A stretch of 64,000 bases of DNA from assembly GCF_026212465.1 (NCBI RefSeq), contig NC_080058.1:20832872-20896871 (forward strand). The letters are read 5' to 3'. Below are positions 1-14,070 of this stretch, in pieces. Under the pieces are notes generated by a model that was not told the origin of the DNA, searched no databases, and saw nothing but the letters and a program-made list of their open reading frames with translations. Source of the stretch: Amaranthus tricolor. Its lineage: Eukaryota > Streptophyta > Magnoliopsida > Caryophyllales > Amaranthaceae. Numbering within the stretch: position 1 is the stretch's first letter; every line of letters begins with the position of its first letter. The position numbers were made by a program, and so were the translations under genes.

Positions 1-304
1 ATTATTGGGTTGAAACGGTTAGATTCAGAAACAATGGTCATATGCTTGAAATAACGTGCTAAGTTGTGTTTTTTAGGTTTTTTTTAAGCATTTTGGGCTC
101 TTTATCTAAAAAAGTGGTTGAAACTTGGTATATTTGCCGCGAAACTTGGCATACAACACTTTTTTGTTTTTTTATTATGTTGAAACGTTTAGAATAAAAA
201 AACATAGTCATATGCTTGAAATTACGTGCTAAGTTTCGTTTTTGTAGTTTTTTTAGCGTTTTTGAACTTTCTCGTAGAAAGTGCTTGAAACTTGGTTTGT
301 TTGC

Positions 305-2906
305 CACGAAAATTGGCACACCAAGCTATTTGGTATATTTTATTGTGTGGAAATGGTTAGAATCGAAAAAAATAGTCATATGCTTGAACTTACGTGCTAA
401 TTTGCGTTTTTTAGGTTTTTTTTATGCGTTTTGGGCACTTTATCGCAAAAAGTGGTTGAAACTTGGTTCGTTTGCCATGAAACTTGGCACACAAACTATT
501 TTGTATAAAATGTTATTGTTTTGAAATGTTTAGAATCAAAATCAATAGTCATATGCTTGAAATTACGTGCTCTGCGTTTTTTGAGGTTTTTTTAACCGTT
601 TTTGTTACTTTTTTACAAAAAGTGGTTGAAACTTATTTTTTAAGGTTTTTTTTAAGCGTTTTAGGCAATTTCTCGCATAAAGTGGTTCGAACTTGGATTG
701 TTTTCCACGAACGTTGGCACACAACACTATTTGATATATATTATTGGGTTGAAATTGTTAGAATCAAAAAAAATAGTCATATTCTTGAAATTATCTGCTA
801 AGTTGCGGTTTTTAGGAGTTTTTAAGCGTTTTGGGCATTTTCTCTCAAAACGCGGTTGAAACTTGGTTTGTTTGCCGCAAAACTTGGCACAAAACTGTAT
901 ATTGGATTTATTATTATGTTGAAAGTTTAAAATCAAAAAACAATAGTCATATGTTTGAAATTACGTGCTATGTTGTGTTTTTGATGTTTTTTGAACGTTA
1001 TTGAACTTTCTCGTAAAGAGTGCTTGAAACTTGGTTTGTTTGCGGCGAAAATTGGCATACCAAGCTATTTTGTATAATTTATTGTGTTGAACTGGTTAGA
1101 ATAGAAAAAATAGTCATATGATAGAAATTACGTGCTAAATTGCTTTTTTAGTTTTTTATACGTTTTTGGTACTTTCTTGCAAAAAGTGGTTGAAACTTTG
1201 TTTGTTTGCAACGAAACATGGCATACAACACTATTTGGTATATCTTATTGTGTTAAAATGGTTAGAATTAAAACAATAGTCATATGCTTGAAATTACGTG
1301 CTAAGTTTTTTTTTTTTGACGTTTCTTTATGCATTTTTCACAATTTCTTGCATAAAGTGGTTCAAACTTGGTTTGTTTGCCACGAAACTTGGCCCACAAC
1401 ACTATTTGGTATATATTATTTGGTTGAAATGGTTAGAATCAATAACAATAGTCATATGCTTGAAATTACGATCTATGTTGCATTTTTTAGGTTTTTTTAA
1501 GCGTTTTAGGCACTTTATCTAAAAAATTGGTTGAAACTTGGTTTGTTTGCCACGAAAATTGGCACACCAAGCTATTTGGTATATTTTATTGCGTTGAAAT
1601 GGTTAGAATCGAAAAAAATAGTCATATGCTTGAACTTACGTGCTAATTTGCGTTTTTTAGGTTTTTTTATGCGTTTTGGGCACTTTATCGCAAAAAGTGG
1701 TTGAAACTTGGTTTGTTTGCCACGAAACTTGGCACACAAACTATTTTGTATATGTTATCGTTTTGAAATGGTTAGCATCAAAATCAATAGTCATATGCTT
1801 GAAATTACATGCTATGTTGCGTTTTTGAGGTTTTTTTTAACCGTTTTTGTTACTTTTTTACAAAAAGTGGTTGAAACTTAGTTTGTTTGCAACGAAACTT
1901 GGCACACAACACTATTTGGTATATCGTATCGTGTTGAAAAGGTTAGAATTGAAAATAATAGTCACATGATTGAAATTACATGCTAAGTTGTGTTTTTAAG
2001 GTTTTTTTTAAGCGTTTTAGGCAATTTCTCGCAGAAGGTGGTTCAAACTTGGATTGTTTTCCACGAACGTTGGCATACAACACTATTTGGTATATATTAT
2101 TGGGTTGCAATTGTTAGAATAAAAAAAAATAGTCATATTCTTGAAATTATCTGCTAAGTTGCGTTTTTTAGGATTTTTTAAGCGTTTTGGGCATTTTTTC
2201 TCAAAACGCGGTTGAAACTTGGTTTGTTTTCTGCAAAACTTGGCACCAAACCGTATATTGGATTGATTATTATGTTGAAAGTTTAGAATCAAAAAAAATA
2301 GTCATATGTTTGAAATTACGTGCTATGTTGTGTTTTTGATGTTTTTTGAACGTTATTGAACTTTCTCGTAAAGAGTACTTGAAGCTTGGTTTGTTTGCGG
2401 CGAAAATTGGCATACCAAGCTATTTTGTATAATTTATTGTGTTGAACTGGTTAGAATAGAAAAAATAGTCATATGATAGAAATTACGTGCTAAATTGCTT
2501 TTTTAGTTTTTTATACGTTTTTGGTACTTTCTTGCAAAAAGTGGTTGAAACTTTGTTTGTTTGCAACGAAACTTGGCATACAACACTATTTGGTATATCT
2601 TATTGTGTTAAAATGGTTAGGAATTAAAACAATAGTCATATGCTTGAAATTACGTGCTAAGTTGTTTTTTTTTTGAGGTTTCTTTAAGCATTTTTCACAA
2701 TTTCTTGCATAAAGTGGTTCAAACTTGGTTTGTTTGCCACGAAACTTGGCCCACAACACTATTTGGTATATATTATTTGGTTAAAATGGTTAGAATCAAT
2801 AACAATAGTCATATGCTTGAAATTACGATCTATGTTGCATTTTTTAGGTTTTTTTAAGCGTTTTAGGCACTTTATCTAAAAAAGTGGTTGAAACTTGTTA
2901 TAATTG
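305..2906. repeat. Higher-order repeat, ~1356 bp (8 monomers), two copies
   Basis: Monomers with distinctive variants recur 1356 bp apart: 727-936 matches 2083-2292, 1132 matches 2488, and 1298 matches 2654. The first copy lacks about 110 bp near 630, where one monomer runs directly into the middle of the next, so the offset before that point is 1246 bp (305 to 1551). A third, looser copy seems to begin near 3070 with an extra monomer. Confidence 0.75.
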
Positions 2907-4142
2907 CCGTGAAACTTGGCACACAACACTATTTTGTATTTATTATTGTGTTGAAACATTTAGAATCAAAATAAATAGTCATACGTTTGAAATTACGTGC
3001 TAAGTTGCGTTTTTGTGGTTTTTTAACCGTTTTTGAACTTTCGTGTAAAAATTGTTGAAACTTGGTTTATTTGCCACGAAAATTGGCACAACAAGCTATT
3101 TGGTATATTGTATTGTGTTAAGATTGTTAGAATCGAAAAAAATAGTCATATGATTGAAATTACGTGCTAGGTTACGTTTTTTTGGCTTTTTTTTATTCGT
3201 TTTGGGCACGTTCTCGCAAAAAGTGGTTGAAACTTGGTTTGTTTGCCATGAAACTTGGCACACAAAACTATTTGGTATATGTTATTGTGTTGAACTTGTT
3301 AGAATCAAAAACAATAGTCATATGGTTGAAATTACGTGCTAAGTTGCGTTGTAAAGTTTTTTTAAGCGTTTTTGGTACTTTCTTGCAAAAAGTGGTTGAA
3401 ACTTGGTTTGTTTGCAACGAAACTTGGCACATAATATTATTTGGTATATCTTATTGTGTTGAAAAGGATAGAATTGAAAACAATAGTCATATGCTTGACA
3501 TTACATGCTAAGTTGTGTTTTTGAGGTTTTTTAAGCGTTTTTTGGCAATTTCACACATAAAATGGTTCAAACTTGGTTTTTTTCCACGAAACTCGGCACA
3601 CAACACTATTTGGTATATATTATTGGGTTGAAATGGTTATAATCAAAAACTATAGTCATATTCTTTAAATTACGTGCTAAGTTGCGTTTTTTAATATTTT
3701 TTTAAGCGTTTTGGGCACTTTCTCTCAAAAAGTGGTTGAAACTAGGTTTGTTTACCGCGAAACTTGGCGCATAACACTATTTTGTATTTTTTATTGTGTT
3801 GAAAGTTTAGAATCAAAAAACAATAGTCATATGCTTGAAATTACGTGCTAAGTTGCGTTGTTGATGTTTTTTAAGCGGTTTTAAACTTTCTCGTAAAGAG
3901 TGGTTGAAAATTAGTTTGTTTGCCACGAAAATTGGCGCACGAAGCTATTTGGTATTTTTATTGTGTTGAAATGGCTAGAATCGAAAAATATAGTCATATG
4001 CTTGAAATTACGGGCTAAGTTGCGTTTTTTTTGTTTTCTTAAGCGTTTTTGGCACTTTCTCGCAAAAAGTGGTTTAAACTTGGTTTGTTTGCCATGAAAC
4101 TTGGCACAGAAAACTATTTAGTATATGTTATTGTTTTGAAAT

Positions 4143-7100
4143 GATTAGAATCGAAAACAATAGTCATATGCTTTAAATTACGTGCTAAGTTGCGTTTTTG
4201 AGGTGCTTTAAAGCGTTTTTTAAATTTTGCGCATAAAGCATTTCAAAATTTGTTTGTTTGCCACCATTTTAACACAATACTATTCAATATAGCTTATTGT
4301 GTTCAAATGGATAAAATCGAAACCAAATGGATAAAATGCATAAAGTGGTTCAATATTGGTTTTTTTTACAAGAAACTTATATATTATTGTGTTAAAATGG
4401 TTAAAATCAAGAAACAATAGTTATATGCTTGAAATTAGGTGCTAAGTTGCATTTTTAAGCGTTTTGGGCACCTTCTCGCAAAAAGTGGTTAAACCTTGGT
4501 TTGTTTGCCACGAAACTTGTAACAAGAAACTTTTTTGTATATCTTATTATGTTGAAATGGTTAGAATTGAAAACGATGGTCTTATGCTGTAAATTAAGTG
4601 CTAAGTTGTATTTTTGACGTTTTTTTAAGCGTTTTTGGCACTTTCTTGCAAAAAGTGGTTGAAACTAGGTTTCTTTGCAGCGAAACATGGCACACAACAA
4701 TAGTTTGTATATCTTATTGTGTTGAAATGGTTAGAATAGAAAATAATAGTCATGCGCTTGAAATTACATGCTAAGTTGTGTTTTTGAGGTTTTTTTAAGC
4801 GTTTTTCGCACTTTCTCGCATAGAGTAGTACAAACTTGGTTTGTTTGCCACGAAACATGACACACAACACTATTTGGTATATGTAATTGTGTTGAAACGG
4901 TTTGAATTAAAAACAATAGTCATATATTTGAAATTACGTTCTAAGTTGCATTTTTGAGATTATTTAAGCGTTTTTTTAACTTTCTGGTAAGAATTGGTTG
5001 AAATTTGGTTTGTTTGCCACAAAATATGGCACACAACACTATTTGGTGTATATTATTTTAATGAAATGGTTACAATCGAAAACAATAGTCATATGCTTGA
5101 AATTACGTGCTAAGTTTCGATATTGGGGCTTTTTTCATCGTTTTTGACACTTTCTCGCAAAAAGTGGTTGAAACTTGGTTTGTTTGCCATGAAAATTGGC
5201 ACAAAACACTATTTGGTATATGTTATTGTGTTGAAGTGGTTAGAATCAAAAACAATAGTCATATGCTTGAAATTTGCGTTTTTGAGTTTTCTTTAAGCAT
5301 TCTTGGTACTTTCTTGCAAAAAGTGGTTGAAACTTGGTTGGTTTGCATCTTAACTTGGCACACAATACTATTTGGATTCTCTTATTTTGTTGAAATGGTT
5401 AGAAGAAAAACAACATTCATATGCTTGAAATTACGTGCTAAGTTGCGTTTTTTGTTTGTTTAAGCGTTTTGGTATCTTGCAAAAATTTGTTTAAACTTGG
5501 TTTGTTTGCCATGAAACTTGGTGCATAACACTATTTGGTATATGTTATTGTGTTGAATTGGTTAGAATCAAAACAAAAAAAGTCATATGTTTGAAATTTG
5601 CGTTTTTAATATTTTTTTAAGCATTTTTGACACTTTCTCGCATGAAGTTGTTCGAACATCGTTTTTTTGCCACGAAACATGGCACACAACATTATTTGGT
5701 ATAGATTATTGTGTTGAAATGGTTAGAATATAAAACATTAGTCATATGCTTAAAATTACGTGCTAAGTTACTTGTTTGAACTTTTTTTAATCGTTTTTGG
5801 CACTTTCTCGCCAAAAGTGGTTGAAACTTGGTTTGTTTGCCACGAAACATGGCACACAACACTATTTGGTGTATATTACTATGTTGAACAAGTCAGAATC
5901 GAAAACAATAGTCATATGCTTGAAATATCCGTATTTGAGGTTTTTTTTAAGCATTTTTGGCACTTTCTCGCAAAAGGTGGTTGAAACTTGGTTTGTTTGC
6001 CACGAAACATGGCACACCATATTCTTTGGTATATATTATTGTGTTGAAATTGTTAGAATCGTAAACAATAGTCATAGCATTCATGTTACGTGCTAAGTTG
6101 CGTTTCTTAGGTTTCTTAAAGCGTTTTTGGCACTTTTTTGCTAAAAGTAGTTGAAATTTGGTTAGTTTGTAACGAAACTTGGCATACAACACTATTTGGT
6201 ATAGATTATTGTGTTAATACGGTTAGAATCTAAAACAATAGGCACATGCTTGAAATTATGTGCTAAGTTTCGTTTTTGAGGTTTTTTTAAGCATGTTTAG
6301 CACTTTCTCATAAAAAGTGGTTGAACTTGGTGTGTTTGAAATGAAACTTGGCACAAAACACTATTTGGAATATATTATAGTGTTGAAATGGTTAGAATCG
6401 AAAACAACAGTCATATACTTGAAATTACGTGCAAAATTGTGTTTTTGAGGTTTTTTTAAGCGTTTTTGGATTAATCTCGCATAAAGTGGTTGAAACTTGG
6501 TTTCTTAGCCACGAAACTCGGCACACAACAGCATTTGGTATATTTTATTATATTGAAATGGATATAATCGAAAACCATAGTTACATGCTTAAAACCACGT
6601 GCTAAATTTCGTTTTTGAGGTTTTTTAGCATTTTTGGCACTTTCTCGCAAAAACTATTTGAAACTTGCTTTGTTTGCCACGAAACTTAAATATTTTGATG
6701 TTAAAGTGGTTAGAATCATAAAAAATATTTATATGCTTTAAATTACAAGCTACGTGGCGTTTTTGAGACCTTTTTTTAAACATTGTTGGCACTTTCTCGC
6801 ATAAAGTGGTTCAAACTTGGTTTGTTTACCACGAAACATGACAGACAACACTATTTGGTATATGTTACTGTTGCGTTCTTGAGGTTTTTTAAGCGTTTTT
6901 GCTACTTTCTTGCAAAAAGTGGTTGAACCTTGGTGTGTTTGCAATGAAACTTGGCACACAATACTATTTGGTATATCTTATTGTGTTGAAAAGGTTAGAA
7001 GTGAAAACAATAGTCATATGCTTTAAATTACATGCTAAGTTGTGTTTTTGAGATTTTTTTAAGCGTTTTTTGCAATTTCACGAATAAAGTGGTTCAAACT

Positions 7101-7656
7101 TGGTTTGTTTTCCACGAAACTCGGCACACTACATTATTTGGTATATATTATTGGGTTGAAAGGGTTATAATCAAAAACAATAGTCATATTCTTTCAATTA
7201 CGTGCTAAGTTGCGTTTTTAGGATTTCTTCAGCGTTTTGGGCATTTTCTCTCAAAAAGTGGTTGAAACTTGGTATGTTTGCCGCGAAACTCGGCAAGCAT
7301 TACTATTTTATAGTTTTTATTGTGTTGAAAGTTTAGAATCAAAAAACAATAGTCATATGCTTGAAATTACGTGCTAAGTTGCGTTTTTGATGTTTTTTAA
7401 ACGTTTTTGAACTTTCTCGTAAAGAGTGATTGAAACTTGGTTTCTTTGCCACGATAATTGGCACACGAAGCTATTTGGTATATTTTATTCATTGGAAATC
7501 GTTAGAATCGAAAAATATAGTCATATGCTTGAAATTATGTGCTAAGGTTTTTTTAAGCGTTATAGGCACTTTCTCGTAAAAAGTGGTTTAAACTTGGTTT
7601 GTTTGCCATGAAAGTTGGCACATAAAACTATTTGGTATATGTTATTGATTTGAAAT
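4143..7656. repeat. Higher-order repeat block A (~3.5 kb)
   Basis: Starts at a GATTAGAATCGAAAAC landmark. It contains the same succession of recognisable monomer variants as the two following blocks: a monomer with GCGCATAAAGCATTTC, a truncated TTTCTCGCATAA monomer, a TTTCGATATTGGGGC monomer at 5115, and a GAGCTACGTGGCG monomer at 6747. Compared with block C it lacks one monomer near its start. Several marker monomers lie about 6350 bp from their partners in block C (for example 5947 and 12297). Confidence 0.7.
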
Positions 7657-10315
7657 GATTAGAATCGAAAACAATAGTCATATGCTTTAAATTACGTGCT
7701 AAGTTGCGTTTTTGGTACTTTCTTGTAAAAAGCGGTTGAAACTAGGTTTCTTTGCAATGAAACTTGGCACACAAAACTATTTGGTATATCGTATTGTGTT
7801 GAAATGGTTAGAATCGAAAACAATAGTCATATACTTGAAATTACGTGCTAAGTTGCGTTTTTGAGGTATTTTTAATCGTTTTTGCAATTTCGCGTTTAAA
7901 GCATTTTAAAATTGGTTTGTTTGCACCCAAACTTGGCACACAATACTATTTGGTATAGCTTATTGCGTTGAAATGGATAGAATCGAAACCAATAGTCATA
8001 TGCTTGAAATTACGTTCGAAGTTTTTCTCGCATAACGTGGTTCAATCTTGGTTTTTTTTACACGAAACTTATATATTATTGTGTTAGAATGGTTAAAATT
8101 GAGAACAATAGTTATATGCTTGAAATTAGGTGCTAAGTTGCTTGTTTAAACGTTTTGGGCACCTTCTCGGAAAAACTGGTTAAAACTTGGTTTGTTTGCC
8201 ACGAAACTTGGCACATAACACTTATTTGTATATCTAATTATGTTGAAATGGTTAGAATAAAAAACAATGGTCATATGTTGTAAATTACGTGCTAAGTTGT
8301 ATTTTTGACCTTTTTTTAAGTGTTTTTCACACTTTCTTGCAAAAAGTGTTTGAAACTGGGTTCGTTTGGAACGAAACTTGGCACACAACAATAGTTGGTA
8401 TATCTTATTGTTTTGAAATGGTTAGAATCGAAAATAATAGTGATACGCTTGAAATTACGTGCTATTTTGTGTTTTTGAGGTTTTTTTTCAGCGTTTTTTG
8501 CACTTTCTCGCATAGAGTAGTTAAAACTTGGTTTGTTTGCCAAGAAACATGACACACAACACTTTTTGGTATATGTTGTTGTGATGAAATGGTTAGAATC
8601 AAAAATAATAGTTATATGTTTGAAATTACGTTCTAAGTTGCGTTTTTGAGATTATTTAAGCGTTTTTTGAACTTTCTCGTAAGAAATGGTTGAAATTTGG
8701 TTTGTTTACCACGAAATATGGCACACAACACTATTTGGTATATATTATTTTAATGAAATGGTTACAATAAAAAACAATAGTCATATGCTTGAAATTACGT
8801 GCTAAGTATTGATATTGAGGCTTTTTTAATCGTTTTTGACACTTTTTCGCAAAAAGTGGTTGAAACTTGGTTTGTTTGCCATGAAAATTGGCACAAAACA
8901 CTATTTGGTATATTTTATTGTGTTGAAGTGGTTAGAATCAAAAACAATAGTCATATGCTTGAAATTTGCGTTTTTGAGGTTTCTTCAAGAGTTTTTGGAA
9001 CTTTCTTGCAAAAAGTGCTTGAAACTTGGTTTGTTTGCAACGTAACTTGGCACACAATTCTATTTGGTTACAATTCTACTTGGTTTTTTTTAAGCGTTTT
9101 TGGATCAATCTCGCATAAAGTGGTTCAAACTTGGTTTCTTTGCCACGAAAATTGGCACACAACACTATTTGGTATATTTTATTATATTGAAATGGTTATA
9201 ATCAAAAACAATAGTTATATGCTTGAAAACACGTGCAAAATTGCGTTTTTGAGGTTTTTTTAGCGTTTTTGGCACTTTCTCGCAAAAACTTGTTGAAACT
9301 TGGTTTGTTTGCAACAAAACTTAACTATTTTTGTGTTAAAGTTCTTAGAATCAAAAAAAAAAATATTTATATGCCTTAAATTACGAGCTACGTGCGTTTT
9401 TGAGACTTTTTTTTAAACGTTGTTGGCACTTTCTCGCATAAACTTGGTTTGTTTGCCACGAAACCTGACACACAACACTATTTGGTATATGTTACTGTGT
9501 TGAAATGGTTAGAATCAAAAACAATAGTGATATGCTTTAAATTACGTGCTAATTTGCGTTTTTGAGGTTTTTTTTAAGCGTTTTTGGTACTTTCTTGCAA
9601 AAAAGTTGTTGAAACATGGTGTGTTTGCAACGAAACTTGGCACACAACACTATTTGGTCTACCTTATTGTGTTGAAAAGGTTAGAAGTGAAAACAATAGT
9701 CATATGCTTTAAATTACAGGCTAAGTTGTGTTTGTGAGATTTTTTTAAGCGTTTTTGGCAATTTCACGCATAAAGTGGTTCAAACTTGGTTTGTTTTCCA
9801 CGAAACTCAGCACATTACACTATTTGGCATATATTATTGGGTTGAAATGGTTATAATAAAAAAAATAGTCATATTCTTTAAATTACGTGCTAAGTTACGT
9901 TTTTTAGGATTTCTTAAGCGTTTTGGGCACTTTCTCTCAAAAAGTGGTTGAAACTTCGTTTGTTTGCCGCGAAACTCGGCACGAATTACTATTTTATTGT
10001 TTTTATTGGGTTGAAAGTTTAGAATCAAAAAACAAGTCATATGCTTGAAATTACGTGCTAAGTTGCGTTTTTGATGTTTTTCAAGCGTTTTTGAACTTGG
10101 TTTGTTTGCCACGATAATTGGCACACGAAGCTATTTGGTATATTTTATTCTGTGGAAATCGTTAGAATCGAAAATATGGTCATATGCTTGAAATTACGTG
10201 CTCAGGTTTTTTTAAGCGTTTTAGGCACTTTATCGCAAAAACTAGTTTAAACTTGGTTTGTTTGCCATGAAACTTGGCACATAAAACTATTTGGTATATG
10301 TTATTTTTTTGGAAT
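7657..10315. repeat. Higher-order repeat block B (~2.66 kb, internally deleted)
   Basis: Same order of monomer variants as blocks A and C but about 1.1 kb shorter. The missing part falls at about 9055-9085, where the sequence passes from a CACACAATTCTATTTGG stretch through a partly duplicated TACAATTCTACTTGG straight into the TTTTTGGATCAATCTCGC monomer. In block C these two points are about 1.1 kb apart (about 11715 to about 12815). Confidence 0.65.
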
Positions 10316-13300
10316 GATTAGAATCGAAAACAATAGTCATATGCTTGAAATTACGTGCTAAGTTGCGTTTTTGGTACTTTCTTGTAAAAAGCGGTTGAAA
10401 CTAGGTTTGTTTGCAACGAAACTTGCCACACAAAACTATTTGGTATATCGTATTGTGTTGAAATGGTTAGAATTGAAAGCAATAGTCATATACTTGAAAT
10501 TATGTGCTTAGTTGCGTTTTTGAGGTGTTTTTAAGCGTTTTTGCAATTTCGCGCATAAAGCATTTCAAAATTGGTTTTTTTGCCACCAAACTTGGCACAC
10601 AATAATATTTGGTATAGCTTATTGCGTTGAAATGGATAGAATAGAAACCAATAGTCATTTGCTTGAAATTACGTGCTTAGTTTTTCTCGCATAACGTGGT
10701 TCAATCTAGGTTTCTTTTACACGAAACTTATATATTATTGTGTTAGAATGGTTAAAATCGAGAATAACAGTTATATGCTTGAAATTAGGTGCTAAGTTGC
10801 TTTTTTAAATGTTTTGGGCAATTTCTCGCAAAAAGTGGTTAAAACTTGGTTTGTTTGCCACGAAACTTAGCACACAACACTTATTTGTATATCTTATGAT
10901 GTTGAAATGGTTAGAATCAAAAACAATGGTCATATGCTATAAATTACGTGCTAAGTTGTATTTTCGACGTTTTTTTTAAGCGTTTTTGGCACTTTCTTGC
11001 ATAAAGTGGTTGAAGCTGGGTTCGTTTGCAATGAAACTTGCCACACAATAGTTGGTATATCTCATTGTGTGGAAATAGTTAGACTCGAAAATAATAGTCA
11101 TACGCTTGAAATTACGTGCTATTTTGTGTTTTTGAGGTTTTTTCAGCGTTTTTCGCACTTTCTCGCATAGAGTAGTTCAAAGTTGGTTTGTTTACCACGA
11201 AACATGACACACAACACTATTTGGTATATGTTATTGTGTTGAAACGGTTAGAATCAAAAACAATAGTCACATGTTTGAAATTACGTTCTAAGTTGCGTTT
11301 TTGAGATTATTTAAGCGTCTTTTGAACTTTCTGGTAAGAAATGGTTGAAATTTGGTTTGTTTGCCACGAAATATGGCACACAACACTATTTGGTATATAT
11401 TATTTTAATGAAATGGTTACAATCGAAAACAATAGTCATATGCTTGAAATTACGTGCTAAGTTTCGATATTGAGGCTTTTTTAATAGTTTTTGACACTTT
11501 CTCGCAAAAAGTGGTTGAAACTTGGTTTGTTCGACATGAAAATTGGCACAAAACACTATTTGGTATATGTTATTGTGTTGAAGTGGTTAGAATCAAAAAC
11601 AATAGTCATATGCTTGAAATTTGCGTTTTTGAGGTTTCTTTAAGTATTTTTGGCACTTTCTTGCAAAAAATGGTTGAAACTTGGTTTCTTTGCAACGTAA
11701 CTTGGCACACAATACTATTTTGTTTCTCTTATTGTGTTGAAATGGTTAGAATCAAAAACAATATTCATATGCTTGAAATTACGTGCTAAGTTGCGTTTTT
11801 TATGTTTTTTTAAGCGTTTTGGTATCTTGCAAAAATTGGTTTAAACTTGGTTCGTTTTCCACGAAACCTTGTACATAACACTATTTGGTATATGTTATTG
11901 TGTTGAAATGGTTAGAATCAAAACAAAAAAAGTCATATGCTTGAAATTCGCGTTTTTGAGGTTTTTTTAAGCATTTTTGGCATTTTCTCGCATGAAGTTG
12001 TTCGAACATCGTTTGTTTTCCAGGAAACATGGCACACAACACTATTTGGTATAGATTATTTTGTTGAAATGGTTAGAATAGCAAACAATAGTCATATGCT
12101 TGGAATTACGTGTTAGGTTGCTTATTTGTAGTTTTTTTTAATCGTTTTTGGCACTTTCTCGCCAAAAGTGGTTGAAACTTGGTTTGTTTGCCACGAAACA
12201 TGGCACACAAAACTATTTGGTGTATATTATTGTGTTGAACAAGTCAGAATCGAAAACAATAGTCAGATTCTTGAAATATCTGTATTTGAGGTTTTTTTAA
12301 GCGTGTTTCGCACCTTCCCGCAAAAGGTGGTTGAAACATGGTTTGTTTGCCGCGAAACATGGCATACCATATTCTTTGGTATATGTTATTGTGTTGAAAT
12401 TGTTAGAATCGAATACAATAGTCATAGCATTCATGTTACGTGCTAATTTGCATTTCTTAGGTTTTTTTAAGCGTTTTTGGCACTTTTTTGCAAAAAGTAG
12501 TTGAAACTTGGTTAGTTTGTAACGAAACTTGGCATACAACACTATTTGGTATAGATTATTGTGTTGAAACGGTTAGAATCAAAAACAATTGGCAGATGCT
12601 TGAAATTATGTGCTAAGTTTTGTTTTTGAGGTTTTTTAAGCATGTTTAGCACTTTCTCATAAAAAGTGGTTGAACTTGGTGTGTTTGAAATGAAACTTGG
12701 CACAAAACACTATTTGGAATATATTATTGTGTTGAAATGGTTAGAATCGAAAACAACAGTCATATACTTGAAATTACGTGAAAAATTGTGTTTTTAAGGT
12801 TTTTTTTAAGCTTTTTTGGATAAATCACGCATAAAGTGGTTGAAACTTGGTTTCTTTGCCACGAAACTCGGCACACAACACTGTTTGGTATATTTTATTA
12901 TATTGAAATGGTTATAATCAAAAACAATAGTTACATGCTTAAAAACACGTGCTATATTGCGTTTTTGAGGTTTTTTTAGCGTTTTTGGCATTTTCTCGCA
13001 AAAACTATTTGAAACTTGGTTTGTTTGCCACGAAACTTAAATAATTTTGTGTTAAAGTGGTTAGAATCCAAAAAAATATTTATATGCCTTAAATTACGAG
13101 CTACGTGGCGTTTTTGTGACTTTTTTTAAACATTGTTGGCACTTTCTCGCATAAAGTGGTTCAAACTTGTTTTGTTTGCCACGAAACATGACACACAACA
13201 CTATTTGGTATATGTTACTGTTTTGAAATTGTTAGAATCAAAAACAAAAGTCATATGCTTGAAATTACGTGTTAAGTTGCGTTTTTGAGGGTTTTTTAAG

Positions 13301-14065
13301 CGTTTTTGCTACTTCTTGCAAAAAGTGGTTGAAACTTGGTGTATTTGCAATGAAACTTGGCACACAACACTATTTGGTATATCTTATTATGTTGAAAAGG
13401 TTAGAAGTGAAAACAATAGTCATATGCTTTAAATTACATGCTAAGTTGTGTTTTTGAGATTTTTTTAAGCGTTTTTGGCAATTTCACGCATAAAGTGGTT
13501 CAAACTTGGTTTGTTTTCCACGAAACTCGGCACACTACATTATTTGCTATATATTATTGGGTTGAAAGGGTTATAATCAAAAACAATAGTCATATTCTTT
13601 AAATTACGTGCTAAGTTGCGTTTTTTAGGATTTCTTAAGCGTTTTGGGCACTTTCTCTATAAAAGTGGTTGAAACTTGGTTTGTTTCCCGCGAAACTCGG
13701 CAAGCATTACTATTTTATAGTTTTTATTGTGTTGAAAGTTTAGAATCAAAAAACAATAGTCATATGCTTGAAATTAAGTGCTAAGTTGCGTTTTTGATGT
13801 TTTTCAAGCGTTTTAGAACTTTCTCGTAAAGAGTGTTTGAAACTTGGTTTGTTTGCCACGATAATTGGCACACGAAGCTATTTGGTATATTTTATTTTGT
13901 GGAAATTTTTAGAATCGAAAAATATAGTCATATGCTTGAAATTACGTGCTAAGGTTTTTTTTAAGCGTTATAGGCACTTTCTCGTAAGAAGTGGTTTAAA
14001 CTTTGTTTGTTTGCCATGAAACTTGGCACATAAAAAGTATTTGGTATATGATATTGTTTTGAAAT
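10316..14065. repeat. Higher-order repeat block C (~3.75 kb), interrupted at its right edge by the LTR element
   Basis: Begins with GATTAGAATCGAAAAC at 10316, and the retrotransposon sits exactly where the next copy of that landmark begins (GATTA at 14066, continuing as GATTAGAATCGAAAATAA at 19383). The satellite after the element continues with the same monomers that open block C, so the higher-order array was already in place when the element inserted. Confidence 0.7.
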
Positions 14066-14070
14066 GATTA
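14066..14070. other. Target-site duplication GATTA (left copy; right copy 19383-19387)
   Basis: The same five bases flank the element directly: GATTA before TGACCAAG and GATTA after TTACACATCA. Removing the element and one copy restores a normal satellite monomer (GAAATGATTAGAATCG). Five bases is the usual size for Ty3/gypsy integrases. Confidence 0.95.

Larger units (their letters stand above)
1..14070. repeat. Satellite array, ~170-bp monomers (left part)
   Basis: Continuous tandem array. The landmark AGTCATATGCTTGAAATTAC returns at about 37, 207, 375 and 548 and so on to the end of the segment, giving a monomer of about 168-173 bp. My hand-made consensus is 170 bp with about 35% G+C. Successive blocks are the CATATG landmark, three T-tracts, an A-tract (CGCAAAAAGTGG), the box TTGGTTTGTTTGCCACGAAA, then CACAACACTATTTGGTAT and GTTGAAATGGTTAGAATC. 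Neighbouring monomers are clearly diverged, while monomers further apart match better, so the array has higher-order structure. Open frames seen on both strands have no start, composition or domain that supports a gene. The length and A+T richness resemble plant centromeric satellites; that role is inferred. Confidence 0.95.
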
